Below are positions 16,892 to 25,801 of a stretch of 64,000 bases of DNA, piece by piece. Location: the NCBI GenBank assembly GCA_964490325.1, contig CAZBBX010000003.1:54734-118733 (forward strand), read 5' to 3'. The stretch comes from DAOPJM01 sp964490325. Lineage in GTDB: Bacteria; Bacillota; Clostridia; Christensenellales; CAG-138. Both the position numbers and the translations under genes were made by a program. The notes beneath the pieces were generated by a model, which made no database searches, was not told where the DNA came from, and worked only from the letters and a program-made list of their open reading frames with translations. Each line of letters starts with the position of its first letter. Position 1 is the stretch's first letter.

Positions 16892-17004
16892 AGACGCTCC
16901 TTTCAAGGGCTTAGGCGCTCGTCTTCCTAATGATATGAACGCCTTTCCCTATTGTGTGCAGAGCAAATTAAAACGCGCATGGTAATTTTCGGCTGTGGCA
17001 CACT

Positions 17005-18597
17005 ATGCGCATGGAACAGGAACAGCGCTACAGAAAATATTTGGAACAGTCAGCAATCACGGATGCGCAAAGGGAATTGTATGAAAAAACGAGCTTTGAA
17101 AGTCCGCCCTTGTTCAGTCTGCTCTGTGCTGACGAAGATCCTTCGTTCCTCAAGGCTTCCCTGCAAACGCAGATCTATCCGCATTTTGAACTGCTTTTAG
17201 GCAGGGATCCCAAAGCGCTTGCAAGAAAAGCGCGGGGAGACTTCCTGCTGTATTTCCCACGGGACGGGATACTGTCAAGCGACGCCTTGTATCAAATGGC
17301 GCTGCTCCTTGCCGCGGACGCCGACGCCGTATACGGCGATTACGACAGACTTTGCAAGGGCAGACGCGTGTCACCGCAGTTCCTGCCCGCATACTCGCCC
17401 GACACGCTGCTGTCCTATCCGTACATCGGTGTTCCCTTTGCAGTCAAACGTTCCCTTGACAATGCCGTAGGCGGCCTTGTGAGCTTTGACGCCGGTGAGC
17501 GCAGGCGATACACGCTCTTGGTGACGCGGGAGGCAAAGCGCGTGCTGCATGTTCCCCGCGTGTTGTTCAGCGACAGCGGTATGGACGCTCCCTACGGTAC
17601 AGAGCCTGTTCGTAAGGCGCTGCGAAGCTTTCACGAAAGGGGACTTGTCACCGAGGGACTGTTTTTAGGCAGCACAGCCATACGCTTTGGGCTTCGCGGC
17701 AGACCCTTGGTGTCCGTGATCATCGCAGGCAAGGGCGACTATAAGAGCCTGCGGCAGAGCTTGGAAGCTATTGACACAAGCAGCCTGTATCGCAGGATCG
17801 AATATGTTGTCTCGGAGAGCGCGGAGGACGAAACGCTGCACCGCTACTTGGAAAACCTGCAAAAGAAGCGCCTTGCCCGCGTCCTGATCCCGCAAAGCGG
17901 CGAGCCGAATGCCGCGCAGGCTCTCAATACGGCGGCATTTGCGGCGAAGGGCAGGTACCTGCTCTTTTTGAACGCGGGGGATGAGCCGATCAGCGGAGAC
18001 TTTGCAGAACGGCTCTGTGAGCTTGCCGCAAGAAACGGCACAGGCGCGGTGGGCGGTTCCGTTGTCAACACGGACAAACGGATCGTGTCCTGCGGAACGG
18101 TCGTGGGGCTGCTGGGCGGACTTGGTTCGCTCTATGCGGAAGCGGTTCGGGACGAGGGCGGTACGGAAACGACGCAGATCTTTGACAGGAGCCTTTTTCA
18201 GCAGTTTACCCGCTGCATCCGCAATGTCAGCGCACTGCCGCTTTGCGGCCTTACGCTTGCAAGGGAGCTGTTCTTTGCACAGCGCGGCTTTGACGAGACC
18301 TTGGGAACGGCGGGCTTTGCGGAGGAGCTGTGCCTGCGCCTGAACGCCGTGGGCAGAAGAACGATCTTTACACCCTACGCGACCTTTTTGACGCGTTCCC
18401 TCCCGCAAAAAGCAAACGATCCAAGGATGCAGGACGTCTTCCGCGCCATGCTGAAGGAGGGAGACCCTTACTTCAGCCCAAATTTTTCCTTGGAAACAAC
18501 AACGCCGCAGATCAAAACGCGTGAGCGGAGCGGTCTAAGCCTGCATGTGGAGGGGGAGTGGTTCACTACCCTGCAGGGAAGCGCGGAAAAACCATAA
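17005..18597 (+). CDS. Glycosyltransferase-like protein with two GT2-type domains
   Basis: A 530-residue soluble protein. The C-terminal half (from about residue 233) starts PLVSVIIAGKGDYKSLRQSL, and GRYLLFLNAGDEP near 325 is like the Asp-containing motif of GT-A family 2 glycosyltransferases. The N-terminal half carries a weaker copy with RGDFLLYFPRDG near 77 and ADAVYGDYDRL near 108. Such two-domain proteins often build surface polysaccharides. No other polysaccharide gene is adjacent, so the acceptor is unknown. It ends at a strong terminator. Confidence 0.72.
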   Translation: MRMEQEQRYRKYLEQSAITDAQRELYEKTSFESPPLFSLLCADEDPSFLKASLQTQIYPHFELLLGRDPKALARKARGDFLLYFPRDGILSSDALYQMALLLAADADAVYGDYDRLCKGRRVSPQFLPAYSPDTLLSYPYIGVPFAVKRSLDNAVGGLVSFDAGERRRYTLLVTREAKRVLHVPRVLFSDSGMDAPYGTEPVRKALRSFHERGLVTEGLFLGSTAIRFGLRGRPLVSVIIAGKGDYKSLRQSLEAIDTSSLYRRIEYVVSESAEDETLHRYLENLQKKRLARVLIPQSGEPNAAQALNTAAFAAKGRYLLFLNAGDEPISGDFAERLCELAARNGTGAVGGSVVNTDKRIVSCGTVVGLLGGLGSLYAEAVRDEGGTETTQIFDRSLFQQFTRCIRNVSALPLCGLTLARELFFAQRGFDETLGTAGFAEELCLRLNAVGRRTIFTPYATFLTRSLPQKANDPRMQDVFRAMLKEGDPYFSPNFSLETTTPQIKTRERSGLSLHVEGEWFTTLQGSAEKP

Positions 18598-18600
18598 GAA

Positions 18601-18641
18601 ACGGCCTTCGCCCGAATCAGACGAAGGCCGTAATCATTTTT
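18601..18641 (+). terminator. Terminator between glycosyltransferase and aminotransferase
   Basis: ACGGCCTTCG (18601-18610) pairs perfectly with CGAAGGCCGT (18622-18631) and is followed by AATCATTTTT. It may also serve the convergent aminotransferase gene. Confidence 0.8.
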
Positions 18642-18652
18642 GATGGGTCGCT

Positions 18653-19846
18653 CTATCGATTGCTTTCGATCAAGCGGCGGAAGACGGGGAGCGAACGCTC
18701 CGCCTTGTCCGTGGTCAGACAGTAGCAAAGCCGCACATAGGGTGCGCAGCCAAAGTCGCGACCCGGAACAGCAAGGATGCCCTGCGCCTTGGCACGGTCG
18801 CTGAAGGCGTTGCCGTCGCCTTCGGGTGCGCGCACGAACAGGTAGAATGCACCCTGCGGCTTGGCGGTATGGTAGCCCATTTCGGTCAGGCCTTCGTAGA
18901 GGAGCTTGCGATTTATGATGTAGCTGCTAAGATCCGGCTGCACATCGCAGCACAGCGCGGCCACTCGCTGATACAGGGAGTTGGCGCAAACATGTCCACA
19001 CACGCGTGCACTGCCCGCAATGGCGTCCCGAATGTCCGAATACTCACTGAGCGTCTTGGGAAAGAGGATCCAACCGATGCGCTGACCCGGCAGGGACAGC
19101 ACCTTGCTGTAGGAATAGCAGACCAAGGTATCGGGGTAGTACTGCGGCACCCAGGGCACGACGCAGCCGTCGTAGACCAGCTCGCGATAGGGCTCGTCGC
19201 TGATGAGGTAGATGGGATGTCCCAGCTCCCGTGAGCGGCGCTTCAGCAGTTCCGCAAGAGAACGAAGCGTATCCTCGCTGTACACGCAGCCGCAGGGATT
19301 GTTTGGCGAGTTGATAAGGACAGCCTGCGTGTGCGGACCGATGGCGGCGTCCAACGCATCCAAGCGGATCTGAAAGTTCGGTTCATCGGGCGGAACGACC
19401 ACGATCTTGCCGCCGTTGGCGGAGATAAAAGGTACATACTCCGCAAAATAGGGAGCGATCAGAACAAATTCGGCTTCAGGCACCATCAAAGCCCGAATAC
19501 AGCTGACCAATGCGGGGGCTGCGCCCACGGTCAGGAACAGTTCGTTCGCCGTGTAGCTGCTGCCAAAGCGCCGATTGAGCGATGCGGCGATCTTAGCACG
19601 CGAGGCTGCGTCGCCTGCCGCAACGGTATAGCCGTTGAGCTCGACTGAATTTGTCTCAGCAAGAATGGACAGAATGGCTTCCTTTACGGCGTCGGGAGCG
19701 GGGGTACTAGGGTTGCCGATGCTAAAATCAAAGATGTTTTCAGCCCCGATCTCCTTGCTTTTTTGCATACCATATTCAAACAATTCCCGAATGTTGGAGC
19801 GCGTATGCCCCAGCTGAAACATGGTTTTTGAGACCATATGCTGCAA
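18653..19846 (-). CDS. Class I/II pyridoxal-phosphate aminotransferase
   Basis: A 397-residue fold-type I aminotransferase. The substrate/PLP motif NSPNNPCG lies near residue 178, ISDEPYRELVY near 215 and the PLP lysine in SYSKVLSLPGQRIGW near 248. The family includes aspartate and aromatic aminotransferases; this variant is usually annotated only as a generic aminotransferase. TTG at 19846 is best spaced from AAAGGCAGGG; an ATG three codons later (19837) is the alternative. It is a single gene. The amino-acid substrate is not clear. Confidence 0.85.
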   Translation of the reverse strand: MQHMVSKTMFQLGHTRSNIRELFEYGMQKSKEIGAENIFDFSIGNPSTPAPDAVKEAILSILAETNSVELNGYTVAAGDAASRAKIAASLNRRFGSSYTANELFLTVGAAPALVSCIRALMVPEAEFVLIAPYFAEYVPFISANGGKIVVVPPDEPNFQIRLDALDAAIGPHTQAVLINSPNNPCGCVYSEDTLRSLAELLKRRSRELGHPIYLISDEPYRELVYDGCVVPWVPQYYPDTLVCYSYSKVLSLPGQRIGWILFPKTLSEYSDIRDAIAGSARVCGHVCANSLYQRVAALCCDVQPDLSSYIINRKLLYEGLTEMGYHTAKPQGAFYLFVRAPEGDGNAFSDRAKAQGILAVPGRDFGCAPYVRLCYCLTTDKAERSLPVFRRLIESNR

Positions 19847-19957
19847 TGACCCTGCCTTTCTGCGCAGTATGCGCGTCCTTCCTCTAATTCATAATAACAC
19901 AGACGTATGAAAAAGTCACAGTTTCACAAGATATATTTTGTATACGCAAACAGCTAT

Positions 19958-19986
19958 TTGACAGATACCCCATGGGGGTATATAAT
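19958..19986 (+). promoter_or_regulatory. Consensus promoter of copper operon
   Basis: TTGACA (19958-19963), exactly 17 bases, then TATAAT (19981-19986). Both boxes match consensus, as expected for a strong promoter held down by a repressor. The ATG of copA is 20 bases downstream. Confidence 0.88.
19965..19981 (+). promoter_or_regulatory. CsoR-type operator
   Basis: ATACCCC-ATG-GGGGTAT is an inverted repeat that fills the spacer of the copA promoter. Its GC-rich core flanked by ATA/TAT matches known CsoR operators. A csoR gene is in the same operon, so copper-responsive autoregulation is very likely. Confidence 0.82.
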
Positions 19987-20005
19987 ACGAAAAAAAGGGG
20001 GCTGC

Positions 20006-22234
20006 ATGAAAGACGAAAGCTATAGCATAGGCGGCATGTCCTGCGCTGCCTGCGCGGCCGCCGTGGAACGGGTCACAAGCAAGCTTGCGGGTGTGGAGCT
20101 GAGCGAGGTGAACCTTGTCACGCAGCGGATGCACATTCGGTACGATGAAAAAAAGGTGACTGCCGCCGCCATCACGGCACGCATCGAGAAGGCGGGCTTT
20201 ACGGCGGAGCTTGAACGGCAAAAGGAAGCTGCCGCAAAGAAAAAGCAGACGGACAAGGCGGGAGACGGCAAAACGGAGCTGATCGTTGCGCTTGCGTTCG
20301 CGGCCATATTGCTCTATGTTTCCATGGGGCCGATGCTCTTTTCGGCGCCTTTGCCTGCGGTCTTTTCACCCGAGCAGCGTCCGCTGCAGTATGGACTTTT
20401 GCAGCTGCTGTTGACCCTGCCCGCACTGTATGTGGGACGCGGTCTTATCGGTCATGGCCTGAAGTCTTTGTTTCGGGGGCAGCCCAACATGGACAGCTTG
20501 GTGGCCATCGGCTGCCTTTGCTCCTTCCTTTACAGCACGCTGCTTCTTTTGCTGTCGACCGACACGAGTCATCTTGCCCATCAGCTGTACTTTGAGTCCG
20601 CCGCGGTGGTCTTGGCGTTGGTGATGCTGGGTAAATATTTGGAGCGGCGCAGCAAGAAAAAGACGCTTTCCGCCATTGAAAAGCTGCAGGCGCTCATGCC
20701 CGATACCGCTCTGTTGGAAAAGGACGGCGAGCTGCGTTCGGTCGCGGCGGACAGCCTGCGTGTTGGGGACATTGTACGTATTCGCCCCGGTGCTCGCGTT
20801 CCGCGGGATGCTGTTGTGACGGAGGGTACGAGCGGCGTGGACGAATCGCTCTTGACGGGGGAAAGCATACCCGTTGAAAAGCAGGCGGGAAGCGAACTCA
20901 TCGGAGGGAGCGTGAACGGTGCGGGACTATTGCGCGCACGCATCACCCGCGTGGGCGAGGACACCACACTTGCCGCCATCATTCGCTTCGTGGAGGATGC
21001 GCAGAGCAAGAAAGCACCCATTGCAAAGCTTGCGGACAAGGTGTCGGGCGTGTTCGTGCCCGTGGTGATGGGCATAGCGCTGTTGGCAGGCGCGATCTTT
21101 CTGCTGGCGGGAGAAGGGATCGCCCTTGCGCTGCGTGTGTTCACGGCGGTACTGGTGATCGCCTGCCCCTGCGCACTGGGGCTTGCCACACCCACCTCTG
21201 TGGTGGTGGGAACGGGGCTTGGCGCGGCGCACGGCTTGATGATACGCAGCGGCGAGGCCTTGGAGCAGCTGCACAAAACGCAGCTTGTCGTGTTCGACAA
21301 AACGGGAACGCTGACGGAGGGCAAGCCGCGTGTGACAAAGATCCTAAGCTTTACAGCCGATGAAAACGAGGCGCTGACCCTATGCGCCATTGCGGAGTCC
21401 GCTTCCACGCACCCACTTGCAAAGGCGCTTCTTGACGAAGCCGAGCGGCGGAAGCTCGTTTTGGACAAGAGCCGTCTTACAAAAATGACGGAGCGAGGCG
21501 GGCTTGGCTTGGAGGCAAGCCTTTCGGACGGCAAAGCTCTGTTGATCGGCAGCGAACGTTTGCTTAGTGAAAACGGTGTTGCGGCGACGCTTACGGATGC
21601 GCAAAACGAAAGCTTGCAGGGACAAACAAGGGTCTATGTCGCACTTGACGGCAAGCTCCTTGCGGTCATCGGCGTAGCGGACACGCTGCGTGAGGGCGCA
21701 GTCGAGGCGATAGAGCAGCTGCATCGCAGCAAGCGCGAGGTGCTGCTGCTGTCGGGCGACAGGCGCGAGACGGCGGAGCAGATCGCAAAGGCTTTGGGCG
21801 CGGACGCCGTCAAGGCGGAGGTGCTGCCCAAGGATAAGGCGCGGGTCATTTCGGAGCTGCAGGCACAAAAGAAGATCGTTTTGATGGTGGGCGACGGCGT
21901 GAATGACGCGCCTGCCCTTGTACAGGCGGACTGCGGCATGGCGATCGGCGCAGGCAGCGATGTTGCCATCGCGCAGGCGGACGTCATCCTCACGCGCAAC
22001 GATCCAAGGGACGTGGTCAAGGCGATCCGTCTTTCGGATCTGACGATGCGGAACATCAAGCAGAACCTGTTTTGGGCGTTCTTTTATAACAGCATCGGCA
22101 TCCCCATAGCGGCAGGGATCCTTTATCCCGCCTTTGGCTTTCTATTAAGTCCCATGATCGCGGGTCTGGCGATGAGCCTAAGCTCCATATGCGTGGTGAC
22201 GAATGCCTTAAGCTTAAGGAGGAAAAAATTGTGA
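20006..22234 (+). CDS. copA: Copper-exporting P1B-type ATPase CopA
   Basis: A 742-residue heavy-metal ATPase. One N-terminal HMA domain has GGMSCAAC near residue 9. The membrane CPC motif is in ACPCALGLATP near 390. The phosphorylation site DKTGTLT lies near 431, STHPLAKA near 470 and GDGVNDAPAL near 630. The CPC motif and HMA type indicate Cu(I) export. ATG at 20006 was chosen because it follows the promoter; upstream in-frame codons are before the transcription start. csoR and copZ follow, making a standard copper-resistance operon. Confidence 0.95.
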   Translation: MKDESYSIGGMSCAACAAAVERVTSKLAGVELSEVNLVTQRMHIRYDEKKVTAAAITARIEKAGFTAELERQKEAAAKKKQTDKAGDGKTELIVALAFAAILLYVSMGPMLFSAPLPAVFSPEQRPLQYGLLQLLLTLPALYVGRGLIGHGLKSLFRGQPNMDSLVAIGCLCSFLYSTLLLLLSTDTSHLAHQLYFESAAVVLALVMLGKYLERRSKKKTLSAIEKLQALMPDTALLEKDGELRSVAADSLRVGDIVRIRPGARVPRDAVVTEGTSGVDESLLTGESIPVEKQAGSELIGGSVNGAGLLRARITRVGEDTTLAAIIRFVEDAQSKKAPIAKLADKVSGVFVPVVMGIALLAGAIFLLAGEGIALALRVFTAVLVIACPCALGLATPTSVVVGTGLGAAHGLMIRSGEALEQLHKTQLVVFDKTGTLTEGKPRVTKILSFTADENEALTLCAIAESASTHPLAKALLDEAERRKLVLDKSRLTKMTERGGLGLEASLSDGKALLIGSERLLSENGVAATLTDAQNESLQGQTRVYVALDGKLLAVIGVADTLREGAVEAIEQLHRSKREVLLLSGDRRETAEQIAKALGADAVKAEVLPKDKARVISELQAQKKIVLMVGDGVNDAPALVQADCGMAIGAGSDVAIAQADVILTRNDPRDVVKAIRLSDLTMRNIKQNLFWAFFYNSIGIPIAAGILYPAFGFLLSPMIAGLAMSLSSICVVTNALSLRRKKL

Positions 22235-22557
22235 CGCAGGATGAATTAGAACGTAAGGAGCAGGCCTGCTGCGCCTGTACGCGGCACAAGCAGCGAAACG
22301 AGGACGAGCAGAAGGCGCTCAAGAACCGTCTGAGCCGCATCGAGGGGCAGGTGCGCGGCATACGGCGCATGGTCGAGGACGAGGTCTATTGCGTTGACAT
22401 CCTAAACCAACTCATTGCGGCACGGTCGGCATTGGACGCGTTCGGACGTGAGCTGATGGCGCAGCATGTGCGCGACTGCGTGGTAACAGGCGTCAAGCAG
22501 GGGGATGAAGCCGTAGTGGAGGAATTGATCTCTACACTTCGTCGCATGATGAAATAA
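22231..22557 (+). CDS. csoR: Copper-sensing repressor CsoR
   Basis: A 108-residue all-helical repressor of the CsoR/RcnR family. KNRLSRIEGQVRGIRRMV is the family signature near residue 32. The copper ligands are visible as Cys in VYCVDIL and His and Cys in AQHVRDC. An extra CCAC motif sits near the N terminus. The GTG start at 22231 overlaps the copA stop (GTGA) and has AAGGAGG upstream. It should bind the palindrome in the copA promoter and release on Cu(I). Confidence 0.92.
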   Translation: MTQDELERKEQACCACTRHKQRNEDEQKALKNRLSRIEGQVRGIRRMVEDEVYCVDILNQLIAARSALDAFGRELMAQHVRDCVVTGVKQGDEAVVEELISTLRRMMK

Positions 22558-22581
22558 TTCCGCATAGAAAGAGGTAAGAAC

Positions 22582-22776
22582 ATGGTCGAATGGAAGGTAA
22601 CGGACATGCACTGCGCTATGTGCGTGGCGCGCATCGAGAAGGCGATGCAACAAAACAAGCTCCAAGCAAACGTTTCCCTTGCGGATAAACGCGTGAGCGT
22701 GGACGGCGGGGAAGCGAAGGCTGCAAAAGCGGAGGAGATCTTAGAGGAGCTGGGCTTTGACGCGGTAAGGATCTGA
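22582..22776 (+). CDS. copZ: Copper chaperone-like HMA protein
   Basis: A 64-residue ferredoxin-fold heavy-metal-associated domain with the metal motif MHCAMC near residue 9. It probably hands Cu(I) to CopA. It lies 24 bases after csoR. The protein has the usual CopZ length. Confidence 0.86.
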   Translation: MVEWKVTDMHCAMCVARIEKAMQQNKLQANVSLADKRVSVDGGEAKAAKAEEILEELGFDAVRI

Positions 22777-22880
22777 TCCAAGCCCGCACCCCTCCGTGCG
22801 CACACAATTCAAGGACGGTGCGTATTATACAGTATTCGGCGGCAGCGTCGAAAAAACTGTCCTAAGGAGGGAGAAGAACG

Positions 22881-23084
22881 ATGTTCGGTAACTGTGGGGG
22901 CTCCAACGTGATGTGGGTGCTCGTCCTGCTGCTGGTACTCGGCGATGGCGAAGACGGCTGTGGCTGCGGCTGCGATACGCTGATCTGGCTGCTTCTGCTC
23001 AGCAAGTACTGCGGTCTTGGCGAAGGTTTCAACGGCGGCGGCTGCAACTGCAACAATCAGTCCAATCGGAACTGCGGCTGCTAA
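22881..23084 (+). CDS. Small Cys/Gly-rich hydrophobic protein
   Basis: A 67-residue protein made of hydrophobic leucine runs (VMWVLVLLLVLG, LIWLLLLSKYCG) alternating with Cys/Gly/Asn-rich stretches (GCGCGC, GGGCNCNN). It has nine cysteines. AAGGAGG lies before the ATG, which supports translation. It resembles the short proteins of Clostridia often named chorion-class high-cysteine protein, whose role is unknown. It lies next to the copper operon, so copper binding is conceivable, but nothing proves it. Confidence 0.62.
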   Translation: MFGNCGGSNVMWVLVLLLVLGDGEDGCGCGCDTLIWLLLLSKYCGLGEGFNGGGCNCNNQSNRNCGC

Positions 23085-23102
23085 GTTGTAAAGCGAAAAA
23101 CG

Positions 23103-23131
23103 TTGGCAAAGCGGCTCCTCTGTGGTATACT
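23103..23131 (+). promoter_or_regulatory. Sigma-A promoter for mnmA
   Basis: TTGGCA (23103-23108), a 17-base spacer and TATACT (23126-23131), 65 bases before the mnmA ATG. Confidence 0.68.
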
Positions 23132-23155
23132 GCCATGGGGGAGCCCTCTGTTTTT
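23113..23155 (+). terminator. Possible terminator overlapping mnmA promoter
   Basis: GGCTCCTC (23113-23120) can pair with GGGGAGCC (23138-23145), with one G-U pair, followed by CTCTGTTTTT. The loop contains the mnmA -10 box. It would stop transcripts from upstream but not those starting at the mnmA promoter. Confidence 0.42.
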
Positions 23156-23195
23156 GCGTAAAGGATCCGACCAATTTTTATGAAAGGAAGGCGTT

Positions 23196-24296
23196 ATGAT
23201 GCAGGAAGGACATATCGTTGTGGGCATGAGCGGCGGCGTGGACAGCAGCGTGGCGGCCTACCTTTTGAAGCGTGAGGGACAGAACGTCATCGGCGTTTTC
23301 ATGAAGAACTGGGAGGAGTCCGATGACGAGGGCGTTTGCACCGCCACCAAGGATTACGAGGATGTTCGTGCCGTCAGCGAAACGATGGGCATTCCGTACT
23401 ATACCGTCAACTTCACCAAGGAGTATCGTGACCGCGTGTTCCGCTACTTTTTAGAGGAGTATCGCCTTGGAAGGACGCCCAATCCCGATGTTTTGTGCAA
23501 CTGCGAGATCAAGTTCCGCGCCTTCTTGGACTTCGCGCTCAACACCGGCGCGGCGGGCTTGGCAACGGGACATTATGCGCGCTTGGACAAGACGGGGGAG
23601 CTTGCTTTGCTGCGCGGCGCGGATCGCAACAAGGATCAAAGCTATTTCTTGGCGGGACTTACCAAGGAGCAGCTTACTCGTGTGCTCTTCCCCGTGGGCG
23701 AGCTGCAAAAGCCCGAGGTACGCCGCATTGCCCGTGAGCAGGGCTTTGTCAACGCGAATAAAAAGGACTCAACAGGCGTTTGCTTCATAGGCGAGCGCAA
23801 CTTCAAACAGTTTTTGATGCAGTATCTTCCCGCCTGCCCCGGCGACATGGTGGACGAAAAGGGACGGATCGTCGGACGCCACGACGGACTGATGTACTAT
23901 ACGATCGGTCAGCGCCGCGGACTGGGCATCGGCGGCGTAGCGGGAGGAACGGGGGAGAGCTACTTTGTCATCGGCAAGGATCTTAAGCGAAACCTTTTGA
24001 TCGTGCAGCAGGGTGAACACGAGGAGCTGTTCAGCCGTTCGCTGAAGGCGGAAAAGGTGAATTGGATCGGCTCGATCGAAGGCGGGACAAGCTTTCGCTG
24101 CACGGCTAAATTTCGATACAGGCAGAGCGACCAAGCCGTTACGGTATTGCCCTGCAATGGTGGCGCTAAGGTGCTGTTCGACAAGCCTGAGCGCGCCGTT
24201 ACGGCGGGGCAGTGGGTCGTGTTCTATCAAGGCGAGCGCTGCTTGGGCGGCGGCCCCATCGACGAGATCGAGCCGTGCAAGCCCATCAAAGTATGA
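23196..24296 (+). CDS. mnmA: tRNA-specific 2-thiouridylase MnmA
   Basis: A 366-residue ATP pyrophosphatase that puts sulfur on U34 of Lys, Glu and Gln tRNAs. The PP-loop GMSGGVDSSVAA lies near residue 10. The two catalytic cysteines are in NPDVLCNCEIKF near 101 and STGVCFIGERNF near 197. A C-terminal beta-barrel (about 290-366) completes the usual architecture. A second ATG follows directly after the first; either could serve. It overlaps trmK by four bases. Confidence 0.95.
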   Translation: MMQEGHIVVGMSGGVDSSVAAYLLKREGQNVIGVFMKNWEESDDEGVCTATKDYEDVRAVSETMGIPYYTVNFTKEYRDRVFRYFLEEYRLGRTPNPDVLCNCEIKFRAFLDFALNTGAAGLATGHYARLDKTGELALLRGADRNKDQSYFLAGLTKEQLTRVLFPVGELQKPEVRRIAREQGFVNANKKDSTGVCFIGERNFKQFLMQYLPACPGDMVDEKGRIVGRHDGLMYYTIGQRRGLGIGGVAGGTGESYFVIGKDLKRNLLIVQQGEHEELFSRSLKAEKVNWIGSIEGGTSFRCTAKFRYRQSDQAVTVLPCNGGAKVLFDKPERAVTAGQWVVFYQGERCLGGGPIDEIEPCKPIKV

Positions 24297-25003
24297 GCGT
24301 TCCGCGTCCGCTAAAGTCGTCCCCACGGTTAACGGCCGCCATGACGCTGCTGCGGGGCTGCGACACGGTGGCCGACATCGGCTGCGATCACGGACGCTTG
24401 GCGGTCTCCCTCATTGAGAGCGGACAGGCAAGCCTTGTGCTTGCAACGGACGTGAGCGTTAGCTCCCTTCAAAAATGCAGCAGGCTTGCAAAGCAGCATT
24501 TGGTGCTCGATCGCATACGAACGTTTGTGGGAGACGGCTTCTTGCCGCTCAGTAACGAAAGCTTTGACGGGGCGGCGCTTATGGGCATGGGCGGCTCTCT
24601 GATACGGCGTATCATCGAGGAAGCGCCCTGCGCGCTGACAGGCAAGCGCCTTGTGCTGCAGCCCATGTGCGACAGCATCGAACTTAGGCGATACCTGACG
24701 GAAAGCGGCTGTGCCATCCTTGCGGAACGGGTCGTTTCGGACGGCGGCCGCCTCTACCAGCTCCTTGCTGCGGAGTACGGCGCAGAAAAAACGCCGTGGC
24801 CAAAGGATTTTCCAAAGGACTGCTACGAACTGGGAGCGTTGCCTTGCCAAAGGCGGGATCCTTTGTACTATGCGCTGGCGGAGCAATTGCTAAAGGGCCA
24901 CACAAACAGGCTTTTAACAGCACGCGGCTCCGATGGTGAGAAAAAATTACTGGAAAGGATCGAGGCGCTGCAACAGATCCTTCGGCAGCGTCCAAAGGAG
25001 TGA
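24293..25003 (+). CDS. trmK: tRNA (adenine-N1)-methyltransferase TrmK
   Basis: A 236-residue class I SAM methyltransferase of the TrmK/YqfN family, which methylates A22 of tRNA. The SAM-binding motif VADIGCDHGRLAVSL lies near residue 25, and GMGGSLIRRII near 100 is a family signature. The C-terminal half is a coiled-coil-like region. The start overlaps the mnmA stop (ATGA). Nif3-like follows after three bases, the standard trmK-yqfO pairing in Firmicutes. Confidence 0.9.
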   Translation: MSVPRPLKSSPRLTAAMTLLRGCDTVADIGCDHGRLAVSLIESGQASLVLATDVSVSSLQKCSRLAKQHLVLDRIRTFVGDGFLPLSNESFDGAALMGMGGSLIRRIIEEAPCALTGKRLVLQPMCDSIELRRYLTESGCAILAERVVSDGGRLYQLLAAEYGAEKTPWPKDFPKDCYELGALPCQRRDPLYYALAEQLLKGHTNRLLTARGSDGEKKLLERIEALQQILRQRPKE

Positions 25004-25006
25004 AGA

Positions 25007-25801
25007 ATGAAGCTCATCGATTTTTTGGACATGATGGAACGGCACGCGCCGCGTTCCTATGCGTATGAGGGTGACAACGTGGGTCTGCTCGTGGGTACGG
25101 ACAGAACGGAGATCCGCCGCGTCTTGGTGGCGTTGGACTGCACGGAGCGCGTAGCAAAGGAGGCGGCGGAGCTGGACGTGGATCTTGTGCTGACGCATCA
25201 TCCGCTGTTCTATCATCCCGTGCAGGGCTTTCGACCCGATCTGATCGCCACAAGAGCCGCCTACATTCTGGCGCGTCACGGCATCGGCATGTTCGCGGCA
25301 CACACAAATCTGGACGCAGCTCCCGGCGGTGTAAACGACTGTCTTGCAAAGCTCTTGGATCTGACAGACGTCACGCCGCTGGAGCCGGAGCGCTTGGGCA
25401 GGGTGGGAAGGCTAACAGAGCCTCTCCGCTTGGACGCCTTTTTGACGCTTTGCGAAAAGCGGCTGCATACCCATGCGCGCTATGGCGGCGACTTGGATAA
25501 AATGATCTGCAAGGTCGCGGTCATGGGCGGCAGCGGCGGCGGCGACGTCTACGAAGCGTTTGCGGCGGGTGCGGACGTGTTCGTAACGGGAGAGGTCAAG
25601 CACAGCCAAGCCATCGATGCGGCGCATCTCGGCCTTGCCTTGGCGGTCTTGGGACACTACGAAACAGAAAAGATCGTTCTCGAACCGTTAATTCAAGGTT
25701 TACAGAGCGAGAAGAATGATGTACAATATTATATAACGCGCACAGAAGTTGCGCCGCTTGCCTGTTATGAAGGAGGGACGAAAAGGAATGACGAAACTTG
25801 A
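25007..25801 (+). CDS. Nif3-like dinuclear metal centre protein
   Basis: A 264-residue Nif3/YqfO family protein. Metal ligands are visible in THHPLFYHP near 63, AAHTNLDAAPGGVN near 102 and, near the C terminus, GHYETEK. It lacks the central PII-like insertion present in B. subtilis YqfO, so it is the short form. Sometimes labelled GTP cyclohydrolase I type 2, its real role is unsettled. It overlaps the next gene by 14 bases. Confidence 0.9.
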   Translation: MKLIDFLDMMERHAPRSYAYEGDNVGLLVGTDRTEIRRVLVALDCTERVAKEAAELDVDLVLTHHPLFYHPVQGFRPDLIATRAAYILARHGIGMFAAHTNLDAAPGGVNDCLAKLLDLTDVTPLEPERLGRVGRLTEPLRLDAFLTLCEKRLHTHARYGGDLDKMICKVAVMGGSGGGDVYEAFAAGADVFVTGEVKHSQAIDAAHLGLALAVLGHYETEKIVLEPLIQGLQSEKNDVQYYITRTEVAPLACYEGGTKRNDET

